From an uncultured Anaerocolumna sp. (GTDB taxonomy: Bacteria > Bacillota > Clostridia > Lachnospirales > Lachnospiraceae), in assembly GCA_937901695.1 (NCBI GenBank), contig CALDJN010000178.1, positions 1-15,486 of the forward strand: a stretch of 15,486 nt of DNA. The letters are read 5' to 3'. A model generated the notes under the pieces. It worked only from the letters and a program-made list of their open reading frames with translations. It was not told where the DNA came from and searched no databases. How positions within the stretch are numbered: position 1 is the first letter of the stretch; the number at the start of each line of letters is the position of its first letter. The translations under genes and the position numbers were made by a program. This document shows, piece after piece, positions 1 to 6,335 of this stretch.

Positions 1-418
1 GGGCAGAGGCTACATCATCATTAGCAACGACAGTTTTGACTTCAAGACCTTGTTTCTTAGCCATTTTTACTGCCATCTTTACATTCATGTTATCACCTGA
101 GTAGTTACCATATAAACATGCAATACCTTTGCCTTTATCAGCTGCTTTGAAAGCATCTAGAAAAGCTGCAGCAGTAGGGGATGAGCAGATTTCACCAACA
201 GCAACAGAGTCGCATAAATTTTCCCCAACATAACCAATAAATGCAGGTTTATGCCCAGAACCACCACCGGTTACGACACCTACGGTATCTAACTTCATCC
301 TTTTAGATTTTACAACTCTTGGATTATCAGTAGATTCCACGATATCAGAATGAGCCTTTAAAAAACCCTTAAGCATTTCATCAACAATATCATCTGGATT
401 GTTCATAATTCTCTGCAT
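1..418 (-). CDS. dhaK: DhaK-family dihydroxyacetone-type kinase, N-terminal part (runs off left edge)
   Basis: This is the first 139 codons of a DhaK-type kinase subunit, the family that binds a short ketose covalently and phosphorylates it. The N-terminus (MQRIMNNPDDIVDEMLKGF) and the glycine-rich GGGSGH motif at residues 51-56 are typical, as are NYSGD at 105-109 and VVANDDVAS near 130. By recalled E. coli numbering, His56 and Asp109 of the substrate pocket are kept. Position 104, Lys in the E. coli enzyme, appears to be Gly, within LYGNYSGD. The covalent-binding histidine lies outside the window. The start is supported by a GGAGG four bases upstream and by the usual family N-terminus. It sits 51 bp downstream of the dehydrogenase gene on the same strand, so the two are probably co-transcribed. 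Context suggests an erythrulose or similar C4 ketose as substrate rather than dihydroxyacetone. The family is certain; the substrate is inferred. Confidence 0.9.
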   Translation of the reverse strand, partial: MQRIMNNPDDIVDEMLKGFLKAHSDIVESTDNPRVVKSKRMKLDTVGVVTGGGSGHKPAFIGYVGENLCDSVAVGEICSSPTAAAFLDAFKAADKGKGIACLYGNYSGDNMNVKMAVKMAKKQGLEVKTVVANDDVASA

Positions 419-469
419 ATTTCCTCCATTCTCACCGATTATTACGGCGAATACAATATAATTAAATCT

Positions 470-1570
470 TTATTTCCCTTCAGGAAGCATGTCCGGTATC
501 AAAATTACCTTTAGTGCACCGTCTTTTCCGGTGGAAGCAAGTTGAAACCCTTTTTCCCAATCCTCTAATGCAAATTTATTCGTAACGACTCCTTCGGTTG
601 GAAGTTTGCCATTTCCAATCCATTCAATGACAGTATCATAGCAGAAAGGACTTAGATGAGAACCAAGTACATCTAATTCCTTACGATCGGAGATAATAGA
701 CCAGTCACAAGTAACATCTTGAGCGAAAACGGAGAATTCTACAAAACGTCCCATTTTACGTATTGCTTGAAGACCTTGTGTAACACTTGATGGATGCCCG
801 GTAGCTTCGATATAGATATCGCAACCGTATCCGCCGGTCATTTCTTTGATTTTTGCAACTACATCTTCTTTGCCAGGGTTCATAACGATGTCGGCACCAA
901 ATTCTTTTGCTTTTGCCAGACGTTGGTCATTCATATCCAGTACAACAAGGCACTTTGGATTGGCTTGTCTAATAGCACCTACCATACCAAGACCAAGTGT
1001 TCCAACACCTGACAGAACTACGACATCGGTAGTTGTTACCTGTGCACGTTTTACACAGTGGAAGGAACAAGCAAAGGGCTCAATTAATGTAGCTTTTTCA
1101 ATGGGCATATCTTTTGGTACAAAATATGGCAGAGCTTCTTTCGTTAATTTTACATATTCCGCCATACCACCGTTTGTGTTGTTCTGAAAACCGAACAAAT
1201 CATGCTTTTCACACATCCAATGGCGGCCTGTCTTACAGAATAAGCACTTCCCGCAAGGAACAATTTGCTCTGGACAAATTCGGTCACCAATTTTCCAGTT
1301 ACCTTTCACATTTGAACCCATTTCTACTACAGTACCCACAAATTCATGTCCTGGAATCATGGGGGCTTTTATATATGCAGGTTGTCCATGACCACCCCAG
1401 AAACTTTCGGCACCTGCAAATGCTTTTGTGTCTCCAGCACAAATACCGCATGCTTCTACTTTTAAGATCATTTCGCCTTCTCCAGCACGTGGTGTATCTA
1501 CTATCTCAAAACGATAATCTCCAGGTGCATATGCAACAATTGCTTTCATTTTTTTTGGTAAATTACTCAT
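470..1570 (-). CDS. Zinc-dependent polyol dehydrogenase, erythritol/L-threitol dehydrogenase-like
   Basis: A 366-residue medium-chain dehydrogenase that would oxidise a polyol to a ketose in the cytoplasm using NAD. Visible motifs are the catalytic zinc ligands Cys41 (in CGICAGD), His75-Glu76 (in PGHEF) and Glu164 (in IEP). The four structural-zinc cysteines are at 106, 109, 112 and 120. The nucleotide-binding loop GVGTLG is at 188-193, with Asp212 at the end of the next strand, which favours NAD over NADP. From memory, the stretches SEQIVPC/EQIVPC, DVYIEGTGH/DIYIEATGH and DWSIISD-KELDVLG match the mycobacterial erythritol/L-threitol dehydrogenase (LtD) closely, more so than sorbitol or threonine dehydrogenases. 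AAAGGA precedes the start. It is the first gene of a minus-strand unit with the DhaK-type kinase and faces away from an ABC sugar importer. The MDR family is certain; the C4 polyol substrate is a good inference. Confidence 0.93.
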   Translation of the reverse strand: MSNLPKKMKAIVAYAPGDYRFEIVDTPRAGEGEMILKVEACGICAGDTKAFAGAESFWGGHGQPAYIKAPMIPGHEFVGTVVEMGSNVKGNWKIGDRICPEQIVPCGKCLFCKTGRHWMCEKHDLFGFQNNTNGGMAEYVKLTKEALPYFVPKDMPIEKATLIEPFACSFHCVKRAQVTTTDVVVLSGVGTLGLGMVGAIRQANPKCLVVLDMNDQRLAKAKEFGADIVMNPGKEDVVAKIKEMTGGYGCDIYIEATGHPSSVTQGLQAIRKMGRFVEFSVFAQDVTCDWSIISDRKELDVLGSHLSPFCYDTVIEWIGNGKLPTEGVVTNKFALEDWEKGFQLASTGKDGALKVILIPDMLPEGK

Positions 1571-1681
1571 AGTTTACTATTCCTTTCTTAATTTAAATTT
1601 TTAAGAGCCTTTTCACTTATTTCAATTGAACCACTTTTATAATCTGATCAAGTGCTTCATTATTGAAGTTATGTAAAATGT

Positions 1682-1696
1682 ATTTACTTAAGTATA
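1682..1696 (-). promoter_or_regulatory. Candidate operator, copy 1
   Basis: On the minus strand this reads TATACTTAAGTAAAT and contains the perfect palindrome TACTTAAGTA. It overlaps the -10 and the expected transcription start of the dehydrogenase promoter. It differs at one of 15 bases from the motif at the -10 of the divergent ABC promoter. Position and symmetry suit a repressor site; the ROK regulator downstream is the obvious candidate, by inference. Confidence 0.5.
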
Positions 1697-1719
1697 ACTT
1701 TCGGTTATATGTGTGTCAA
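1691..1719 (-). promoter_or_regulatory. Predicted sigma-A promoter for the dehydrogenase-kinase unit
   Basis: On the minus strand a perfect -35 TTGACA (1714-1719) is followed after exactly 17 bp by a -10 TATACT (1691-1696). The start of transcription should fall near 1684, about 114 bp before the dehydrogenase start codon. Confidence 0.8.
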
Positions 1720-2005
1720 TTGTAATAATGTACAAATTAGCATTATAATATAGTGCATATTTCACTATATAACAATAAGAATACTGCTATTTTTTATGAG
1801 ATATACATATATTAAATAAGAAATATTAAAAAGGAAAAGGATGTAATAAAAAATACGCGACAAGAAACATTGTTAAATAATTAACAAAATAAAAGGGGTA
1901 TGGACGAAGAATAGTATTTCAAAACCACAATATAAATATACCTATAAGAATTTTATGTGGTAATGTTGCACAAAGTTATTTAATAATTATAAGTAAAAAT
2001 GTCGG

Positions 2006-2034
2006 TTGACACAAAAACAAATAGTAAGTATACT
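2006..2034 (+). promoter_or_regulatory. Predicted sigma-A promoter for the ABC importer operon
   Basis: A perfect -35 TTGACA (2006-2011), a 17-bp spacer and a -10 TATACT (2029-2034) are seen. Transcription should start near 2041. That leaves only about 15 nt before the ATG at 2056 but about 60 nt before the TTG at 2101, supporting the later start. Confidence 0.82.
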
Positions 2035-2043
2035 TAGGTAAAT
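2029..2043 (+). promoter_or_regulatory. Candidate operator, copy 2
   Basis: TATACTTAGGTAAAT, matching copy 1 at 14 of 15 bases. Together with the bases before it, it also forms the perfect 12-bp palindrome TAAGTATACTTA (2025-2036) across the -10. Bases of a -10 are expected to recur, but the shared bases beyond it (2035-2043) are not explained by the promoter. Confidence 0.5.
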
Positions 2044-2087
2044 CAGTATTACATAATGAAAATGGGTTTACTAAAAAACAACAGAAA

Positions 2088-2093
2088 AGGGGG
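2088..2093 (+). promoter_or_regulatory. Ribosome binding site deciding a TTG start
   Basis: AGGGGG lies 7 bases before the TTG at 2101. No such sequence precedes the in-frame ATG at 2056, so this site favours TTG as the start of the ATPase gene. Confidence 0.7.
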
Positions 2094-2100
2094 TATTATA

Positions 2101-3603
2101 TTGAATGAAAATATTCTAGAAATGCGAAAGATTAGTAAAGTTTTTCCTGGAGTAAAAGCACTTGACAATGTAGATTTTACTGTTAAAAAGGGAGAAGTAC
2201 ATTGTTTGGTTGGTGCAAATGGTGCCGGAAAATCTACATTAATGAAAATCTTATCAGGAGCTTATACGGAAGATAGTGGAGAAATTTTTTTTAATGGGAA
2301 AGTGCTAAAGTCACATGGAATACAAGAACGTAAAAAAGCTGGAATTTCAATTATCTACCAAGAATTATCTCTCTTTAATGAGCTTACAGTAGCAGAAAAT
2401 GTTTATGTTAATAATTATCCGAAGACTGCAGGAGGAGCTGTAGATTGGAATAGGATGTATGAGGATACTCAAAAGCTTGCGGATAGTCTGAATATAAAAA
2501 TTAATGCCAGGGCAAAAATTTCATCCCTAAATATTGGACAACGCCAGCTAACAGAAATTATGAAGGCACTTGCTTGTGAAGCAAAACTTATCGTTATGGA
2601 TGAACCATCTTCTACATTGTCCCAGTCTGAATTTGAAATTTTGGTCAAGGTAATTAAAGATTTGAAAGAAAAAGGCATCACGATTATTTATATTTCCCAT
2701 CATCTTGAGGAACTTTTTATTGTAGGAAATCGGATTACTGTTCTTAAGGATGGAAAATTTGTTGTTTGTAAGGAAGTTAATGAATTGAATGAAAATACAT
2801 TGGTTGAGTATATGACAGGAATCAAAATATCGCAAATTGAGACGGAAGAGAAGGAAAACCATAGGGTTTCCGAAGAAGTAGTTCTAGAATTGAAAAATAT
2901 GTGCAATTATAAAGTCTCTAACATCAACCTTACACTCCATAAAGGAGAGGTTATTGGACTATATGGACTTGTTGGATCTGGCAGAACAGAGATTCTGCAG
3001 TCACTTTTTGGCATTGAGGTAGCAACTAGTGGAGAAATTCGCATCAAAGGGAAAAAGGTAAAGATTAAAAATACTCAAGATGCTATCAGCTACGGTATTG
3101 GATTAGCTCCTGAGAATAGAAAAACACAAGGCTTAGTATTAATGCTTCCTGTATGGGAGAATATGTCTATGGTGGCAATATCGAAGTTTAAAGAGGGGGG
3201 AAGGATTAAATATAAAAGTATTAATAAGGAATGTCAAAAATACAAAGAAAAATTAGATGTGAAGACACCTTCCATACAGACTGTTACTCAAAACTTATCC
3301 GGAGGAAATCAGCAAAAAGTAATTCTGGCAAAATGGTTAATGAAGGATTGCGATATTCTTCTGCTGGATGAGCCAACTCAGGGTATTGATGTTATTGCAA
3401 AAGAAGAGATTTACAAACTGGTTCGAGAAATGACTAGTAAGGGTAAAAGTGTCATAGTGGTATCTTCAGAATTACAGGAATTACTTAGAATATGCGATAA
3501 TATCCACGTAATGTATGATGGAAAACAAATTATGTGCTCAAACAAGTCAAATTTTAACTCAGATCATATTTTACATGCATCAGTAGTAGGGAGGATTGGA
3601 TAA
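2101..3603 (+). CDS. Sugar ABC transporter ATPase, RbsA/MglA type
   Basis: A tandem two-domain ATPase of about 500 residues that powers a ribose-type sugar importer at the inner face of the membrane. The first domain has Walker A GANGAGKST at about residues 38-46, a signature-like LNIGQRQ near 143 and Walker B LIVMDEPSS. The second has a degenerate Walker A GLVGSGRTE near 289, a canonical NLSGGNQQK near 398 and ILLLDEPTQGID near 420. A degenerate second P-loop is normal in this family. I chose the TTG start because AGGGGG precedes it at good spacing and the length then fits the family. An in-frame ATG at 2056 would add 15 residues that have no ribosome binding site and are not part of the family N-terminus. 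The stop overlaps the permease ATG by one base (TAATG), implying coupled translation. Substrate is likely a C4 polyol or related sugar, judged only from the neighbouring dehydrogenase and kinase. Confidence 0.93.
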   Translation: MNENILEMRKISKVFPGVKALDNVDFTVKKGEVHCLVGANGAGKSTLMKILSGAYTEDSGEIFFNGKVLKSHGIQERKKAGISIIYQELSLFNELTVAENVYVNNYPKTAGGAVDWNRMYEDTQKLADSLNIKINARAKISSLNIGQRQLTEIMKALACEAKLIVMDEPSSTLSQSEFEILVKVIKDLKEKGITIIYISHHLEELFIVGNRITVLKDGKFVVCKEVNELNENTLVEYMTGIKISQIETEEKENHRVSEEVVLELKNMCNYKVSNINLTLHKGEVIGLYGLVGSGRTEILQSLFGIEVATSGEIRIKGKKVKIKNTQDAISYGIGLAPENRKTQGLVLMLPVWENMSMVAISKFKEGGRIKYKSINKECQKYKEKLDVKTPSIQTVTQNLSGGNQQKVILAKWLMKDCDILLLDEPTQGIDVIAKEEIYKLVREMTSKGKSVIVVSSELQELLRICDNIHVMYDGKQIMCSNKSNFNSDHILHASVVGRIG

Positions 3604-4562
3604 TGAAAACAAAATTGAGTGTTAGCGAAATATTGAAAAAATATAATCTTATTATAATGTTGATTATATTTATAATCATTTCTGCAGTATTATCACCTGA
3701 CTTTTTTACTTTTAACAATTTTTTTAATTTGCTTCAGCAAGCATCAATTCCAGGTATTGTTGCAATCGGTATGACTCTTGTAATTATCTTGGGTGGAATT
3801 GATTTATCAGTTGGTTCTGTACTTGCCTTTTCAGGTATGATTACTTCTATAGTTGTATATCGTACAGGAAATATGCTAGGAATTATTGCTGGGTGCTTAT
3901 TGGGCATTGTGATCAGTGCGCTATTGGGAATGATTACTGGTGTATTAATTTCCAGATTTCACTTGCCAGACTTCATTGCTTCTCTGGCTATGATGGAGAT
4001 AGCAAGGGGTGCAGCTTTACTTACTACAGGTGGAAATCCTGTTTTTGGCTTGAATAAGTCTTTTCACATATTAGGTGGAGGATTTATCTTTGATAAAATC
4101 GCAATTAGTGGCGTCATATGGATTATATTAACTGTAATTGTTGCATTACTTTTGAAGTATACTATATTCGGACGTAGTTTATTTGCAATTGGAGGTAATA
4201 GTGAAGCTGCTATGCTGTCAGGTATTAACACAAAACGAAATTATGCTATTACCTATGTTATATGTGCAATACTTGCAGGATTCGCGGGTATTCTTACAGC
4301 TTCCTGGATGTCGACGGGGCAGCCAACAGCAGGAACTGGGTATGAATTGGATGCAATTGCAGCAAGTGTTATTGGAGGTGCAAGCTTAAGTGGTGGAGCT
4401 GGATCTGTTGTAGGAACATTTGGCGGTGTATTTTTACTTCAGATTATAACAAATATTTTCAATCTGGTAGGCTTGCAATCCTATTATCAAAGAATTGCAA
4501 AAGGATTAATCATTATCTTTGCAGTATTGCTCAATAAGTATGTTTCAAAAGAAAGAAAATGA
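3603..4562 (+). CDS. Sugar ABC transporter permease, RbsC type
   Basis: A very hydrophobic 319-residue membrane protein forming the channel of the importer, presumably as a dimer with the two-domain ATPase. The family hallmark GIVAIGMTLVIILGGIDLSV is at residues 51-70. The cytoplasmic coupling region around FGRSLFAIGGNSEAA is near 188-202, and the conserved GGASLSGGAGSVVGT lies near the C-terminus. Many membrane segments are evident, starting with one at about 16-31. Length is normal. GGGAGG precedes the ATG, which overlaps the stop of the ATPase gene. Family assignment is secure; substrate is not readable from the sequence. Confidence 0.94.
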   Translation: MKTKLSVSEILKKYNLIIMLIIFIIISAVLSPDFFTFNNFFNLLQQASIPGIVAIGMTLVIILGGIDLSVGSVLAFSGMITSIVVYRTGNMLGIIAGCLLGIVISALLGMITGVLISRFHLPDFIASLAMMEIARGAALLTTGGNPVFGLNKSFHILGGGFIFDKIAISGVIWIILTVIVALLLKYTIFGRSLFAIGGNSEAAMLSGINTKRNYAITYVICAILAGFAGILTASWMSTGQPTAGTGYELDAIAASVIGGASLSGGAGSVVGTFGGVFLLQIITNIFNLVGLQSYYQRIAKGLIIIFAVLLNKYVSKERK

Positions 4563-4566
4563 ATGC

Positions 4567-4590
4567 AAAAGCCTTAGCATTTAGGCGTTT
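4567..4590 (+). repeat. Small hairpin between permease and binding-protein genes
   Basis: AAAAGCCT and AGGCGTTT pair as a short stem (4 bp, one mismatch, 3 bp) around an 8-base loop, just after the permease stop. There is no T-run after it, so it is not a plain terminator. A hairpin at this place could act in mRNA processing or stability, letting the binding protein be made in excess, but the stem is weak. Confidence 0.35.
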
Positions 4591-4651
4591 ACATATTAGC
4601 TAACAGATATCATAGATGTCCGGTTAGTAGAATAAAAAAGGAGAATGTAAA

Positions 4652-5650
4652 ATGAAGAAAAAAGTTTTAACAGTTCTATTGGTGGTTGCAACAGCAATTT
4701 CCTTAGTTGGGTGTGCAGGTAAGGCGAAAAATGAGACTACACAGACGGAATCGACGAATGCAAGTAAGGATACCTTTACAATTGGATTTTCTAATTGCTC
4801 TCAGGATACTCCGTTCTTTGCTAATATGACTCCGATTATTGAGGATTATGCAAAAGAAAAAGGAGTAGAGGTAGTCTCATTAAATGCAGACAATGATGTT
4901 TCTAAACAGAACAAAGATATTCAGGATTTAGTTTCGCGAGGCATTGATGTATTAATAGTTAATCCTGTGAATGAGGATGGTCCTTCAGCAGGAATTGAAG
5001 CATGTAACAAAGCGAATATACCAGTTATTACTGTGGACAAGAACGTGAAAACAGGAAATGATGTATGGGTTGGCAGAGATAATAAAGAGATGGGTAGGCA
5101 AGTAGGTCAAAAATTGATTGAATTACTTGGTGGTCCAGAGGCTGCAAAGGGAACTATATTGGAAATTCAGGGAACTGCTGGGTCTACAACCATGATGAAT
5201 AGAAGAGATGGATTTCATGAAGAAATTGAAAAGGCACCAGGTCTAAAAATTGTGGAATCTTCATACTGTGATTTTGACAGATCAAAGGCGATACCTGCTA
5301 CGCAGGATTTGTTACAGGCAAACAAAGATGTAGTGGCAATTTATGGACATAATGATGATATGGCATTAGGTGCTTCTCAAGTTGTTAAAGAACAGGGTTT
5401 TAATAATGTTCTAGTGTGTGGTGTAGATGGATTGATGGAAGCTGTGTTAGCAATTAAAGATGGTCAATATGCTTGCACTGCTTCTAATGACCCTGTACTT
5501 TTGGGGCAGACAGCAGTAGATACAGCAATTGATTTGATGGCCGGTAAAAAGGTGGAATCCTTTGTGGATGCAGGAACTATAATAATAGATTCTTCCAATG
5601 TTGATGAGTATGTAGACGAGAATCTTGATTTTGCAACAATGGTTAAATAA
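4652..5650 (+). CDS. Sugar ABC transporter substrate-binding lipoprotein, RbsB type
   Basis: A 332-residue periplasmic-binding-protein-like receptor anchored outside the membrane. The N-terminus is a lipoprotein signal: KKK, a hydrophobic core, then the lipobox LVGC with the modified Cys at residue 21. A short Lys/Thr/Ser-rich linker follows. The mature domain starts TFTIGFSN and keeps the RbsB-type pattern of DIQDLVSRGIDVLIVNP, then PVITVDKNV, GHNDDMALGA and CGVDG, as in ligand-binding folds of the LacI/RbsB class. AAGGAG precedes the ATG. It is third in the operon, 89 bp after the permease. Relatives in this family bind ribose, xylitol, erythritol and others; the dehydrogenase and kinase nearby make a C4 polyol or its ketose most likely, but that is inference. 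Confidence 0.94.
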   Translation: MKKKVLTVLLVVATAISLVGCAGKAKNETTQTESTNASKDTFTIGFSNCSQDTPFFANMTPIIEDYAKEKGVEVVSLNADNDVSKQNKDIQDLVSRGIDVLIVNPVNEDGPSAGIEACNKANIPVITVDKNVKTGNDVWVGRDNKEMGRQVGQKLIELLGGPEAAKGTILEIQGTAGSTTMMNRRDGFHEEIEKAPGLKIVESSYCDFDRSKAIPATQDLLQANKDVVAIYGHNDDMALGASQVVKEQGFNNVLVCGVDGLMEAVLAIKDGQYACTASNDPVLLGQTAVDTAIDLMAGKKVESFVDAGTIIIDSSNVDEYVDENLDFATMVK

Positions 5651-5683
5651 ATCCAGAAAGATAACCAAACGGAGGCTTGCAAA

Positions 5684-5917
5684 TTGATTACAAAAAAAAT
5701 GATAAGGACCATTGATGAGTTACAGGCGATACAACGTCTTGCAACAAAATGTGAAGTTGATGTAGCATTTCATAATTTGGATAGTTCGATTATTATTGAT
5801 GCCAAAAGCTATATTGGAATGTATGCATTGAACTTTAAGGAACCAATTTTGATAGTCTGTGAGGATGTAAAATTTCATCAAGATATTTCTTCCATTGGAG
5901 AAACTGTAATTGAGTAA
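5684..5917 (+). CDS. Small His-less HPr-like protein
   Basis: A 77-residue protein with the shape of HPr, the phosphocarrier of the sugar phosphotransferase system. The clearest match is IIIDAKSYIGMYALNF, which aligns with the VNLKSIMGVMSLGI of Bacillus HPr and places Ser42 at the regulatory Ser46. ATKCEVDV aligns with the segment before it. Aligned without gaps, His15 falls on Thr9 and Arg17 on Asp11, so it should not carry phosphate from enzyme I. In that respect it resembles Crh, the Bacillus HPr relative that works with CcpA in catabolite repression. TTG is the start because GGAGG lies 8 bases before it; the next ATG (5699) is too far from it. It begins 33 bp after the binding-protein gene and is the last gene before a strong terminator, so it belongs to the importer operon. 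HPr-fold membership is likely; a regulatory role is inferred. Confidence 0.72.
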   Translation: MITKKMIRTIDELQAIQRLATKCEVDVAFHNLDSSIIIDAKSYIGMYALNFKEPILIVCEDVKFHQDISSIGETVIE

Positions 5918-5936
5918 AAATTTTATAATAAAATGA

Positions 5937-5979
5937 AGAGGAGGGCACAAATCCCTTTTGTGCCCTCCTCTCTTCTTTT
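5937..5979 (+). terminator. Strong intrinsic terminator of the ABC operon
   Basis: A perfect 15-bp stem (5937-5951 with 5957-5971), GC-rich through its middle, closes on a 5-base loop (TCCCT) and is followed by a T-rich tail (TCTTCTTTT). It begins 19 bp after the HPr-like gene and should separate that operon from the ROK gene. Confidence 0.88.
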
Positions 5980-6335
5980 GAAAAAACCCTTATATTAATA
6001 GGCTGATTATAAAAATGTGACACTTGACAATAGAAGTGTTAGTATATATCATAATATAAAGATTAGCCTAAATAATGGCAGGTAATTACACTTTGAAAAT
6101 TTAGCGTAATACTAAGTGTGACATTCAAAAGCTGTATCTATAATCCTAATGATAGAAAATACCATATATCAAGATAACTAGTATTATGTTAAAAGTACAA
6201 GGTTTCTTACCAATAAAAGGGAAAATATGCTCCCTGCTTGTCGGGCAAATCATAAAATATATAACTCAATATAATATAATTTAAGTTTCCCAATGAGTAT
6301 AAAGTAAAAAAATTAATGAAATGTGGAGATGAAAC
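5980..6335 (+). promoter_or_regulatory. Promoter and long leader region of the ROK gene
   Basis: About 350 bp without a gene. A good promoter is at 6024-6052: TTGACA, 17 bp, TATCAT, with a start expected near 6059, giving a leader of about 275 nt. A second TATAAT at 6275-6280 lacks a convincing -35. ACACTT/AAGTGT inverted pairs occur twice, at 6020-6039 (overlapping the -35) and 6088-6119, and could be an autoregulatory site. No recognisable riboswitch was seen in the rest. Confidence 0.6.

Larger units (their letters stand above)
1571..2100. other. Divergent regulatory gap between dehydrogenase and ABC operons
   Basis: About 530 bp with no convincing gene and very AT-rich. It holds two outward-facing promoters (minus at 1691-1719, plus at 2006-2034) with a shared motif at each -10. 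Between them lie about 285 bp with no clear element except a related pair, GTAATAATGTACAAA at 1722-1736 and GTAATGTTGCACAAA at 1960-1974. The dehydrogenase mRNA would have a leader of roughly 110 nt and the ABC mRNA one of roughly 60 nt; no known riboswitch motif was recognised in either. Confidence 0.8.

Noticed and set aside
846..1572. Plus-strand open frames across the dehydrogenase gene
   Set aside because: They are antisense shadows of a gene with complete zinc and NAD motifs, and have no family resemblance or ribosome binding sites.
1720..1735. cre site for CcpA at TTGTA-6-TACAA
   Set aside because: The half-sites resemble cre but the essential central CG is absent (AATAATG in the middle).
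2056..2100. ATG at 2056 as the start of the ABC ATPase
   Set aside because: It has no ribosome binding site, lies about 15 nt from the predicted transcription start, and adds 15 residues not seen in the family; TTG at 2101 has AGGGGG at good spacing.
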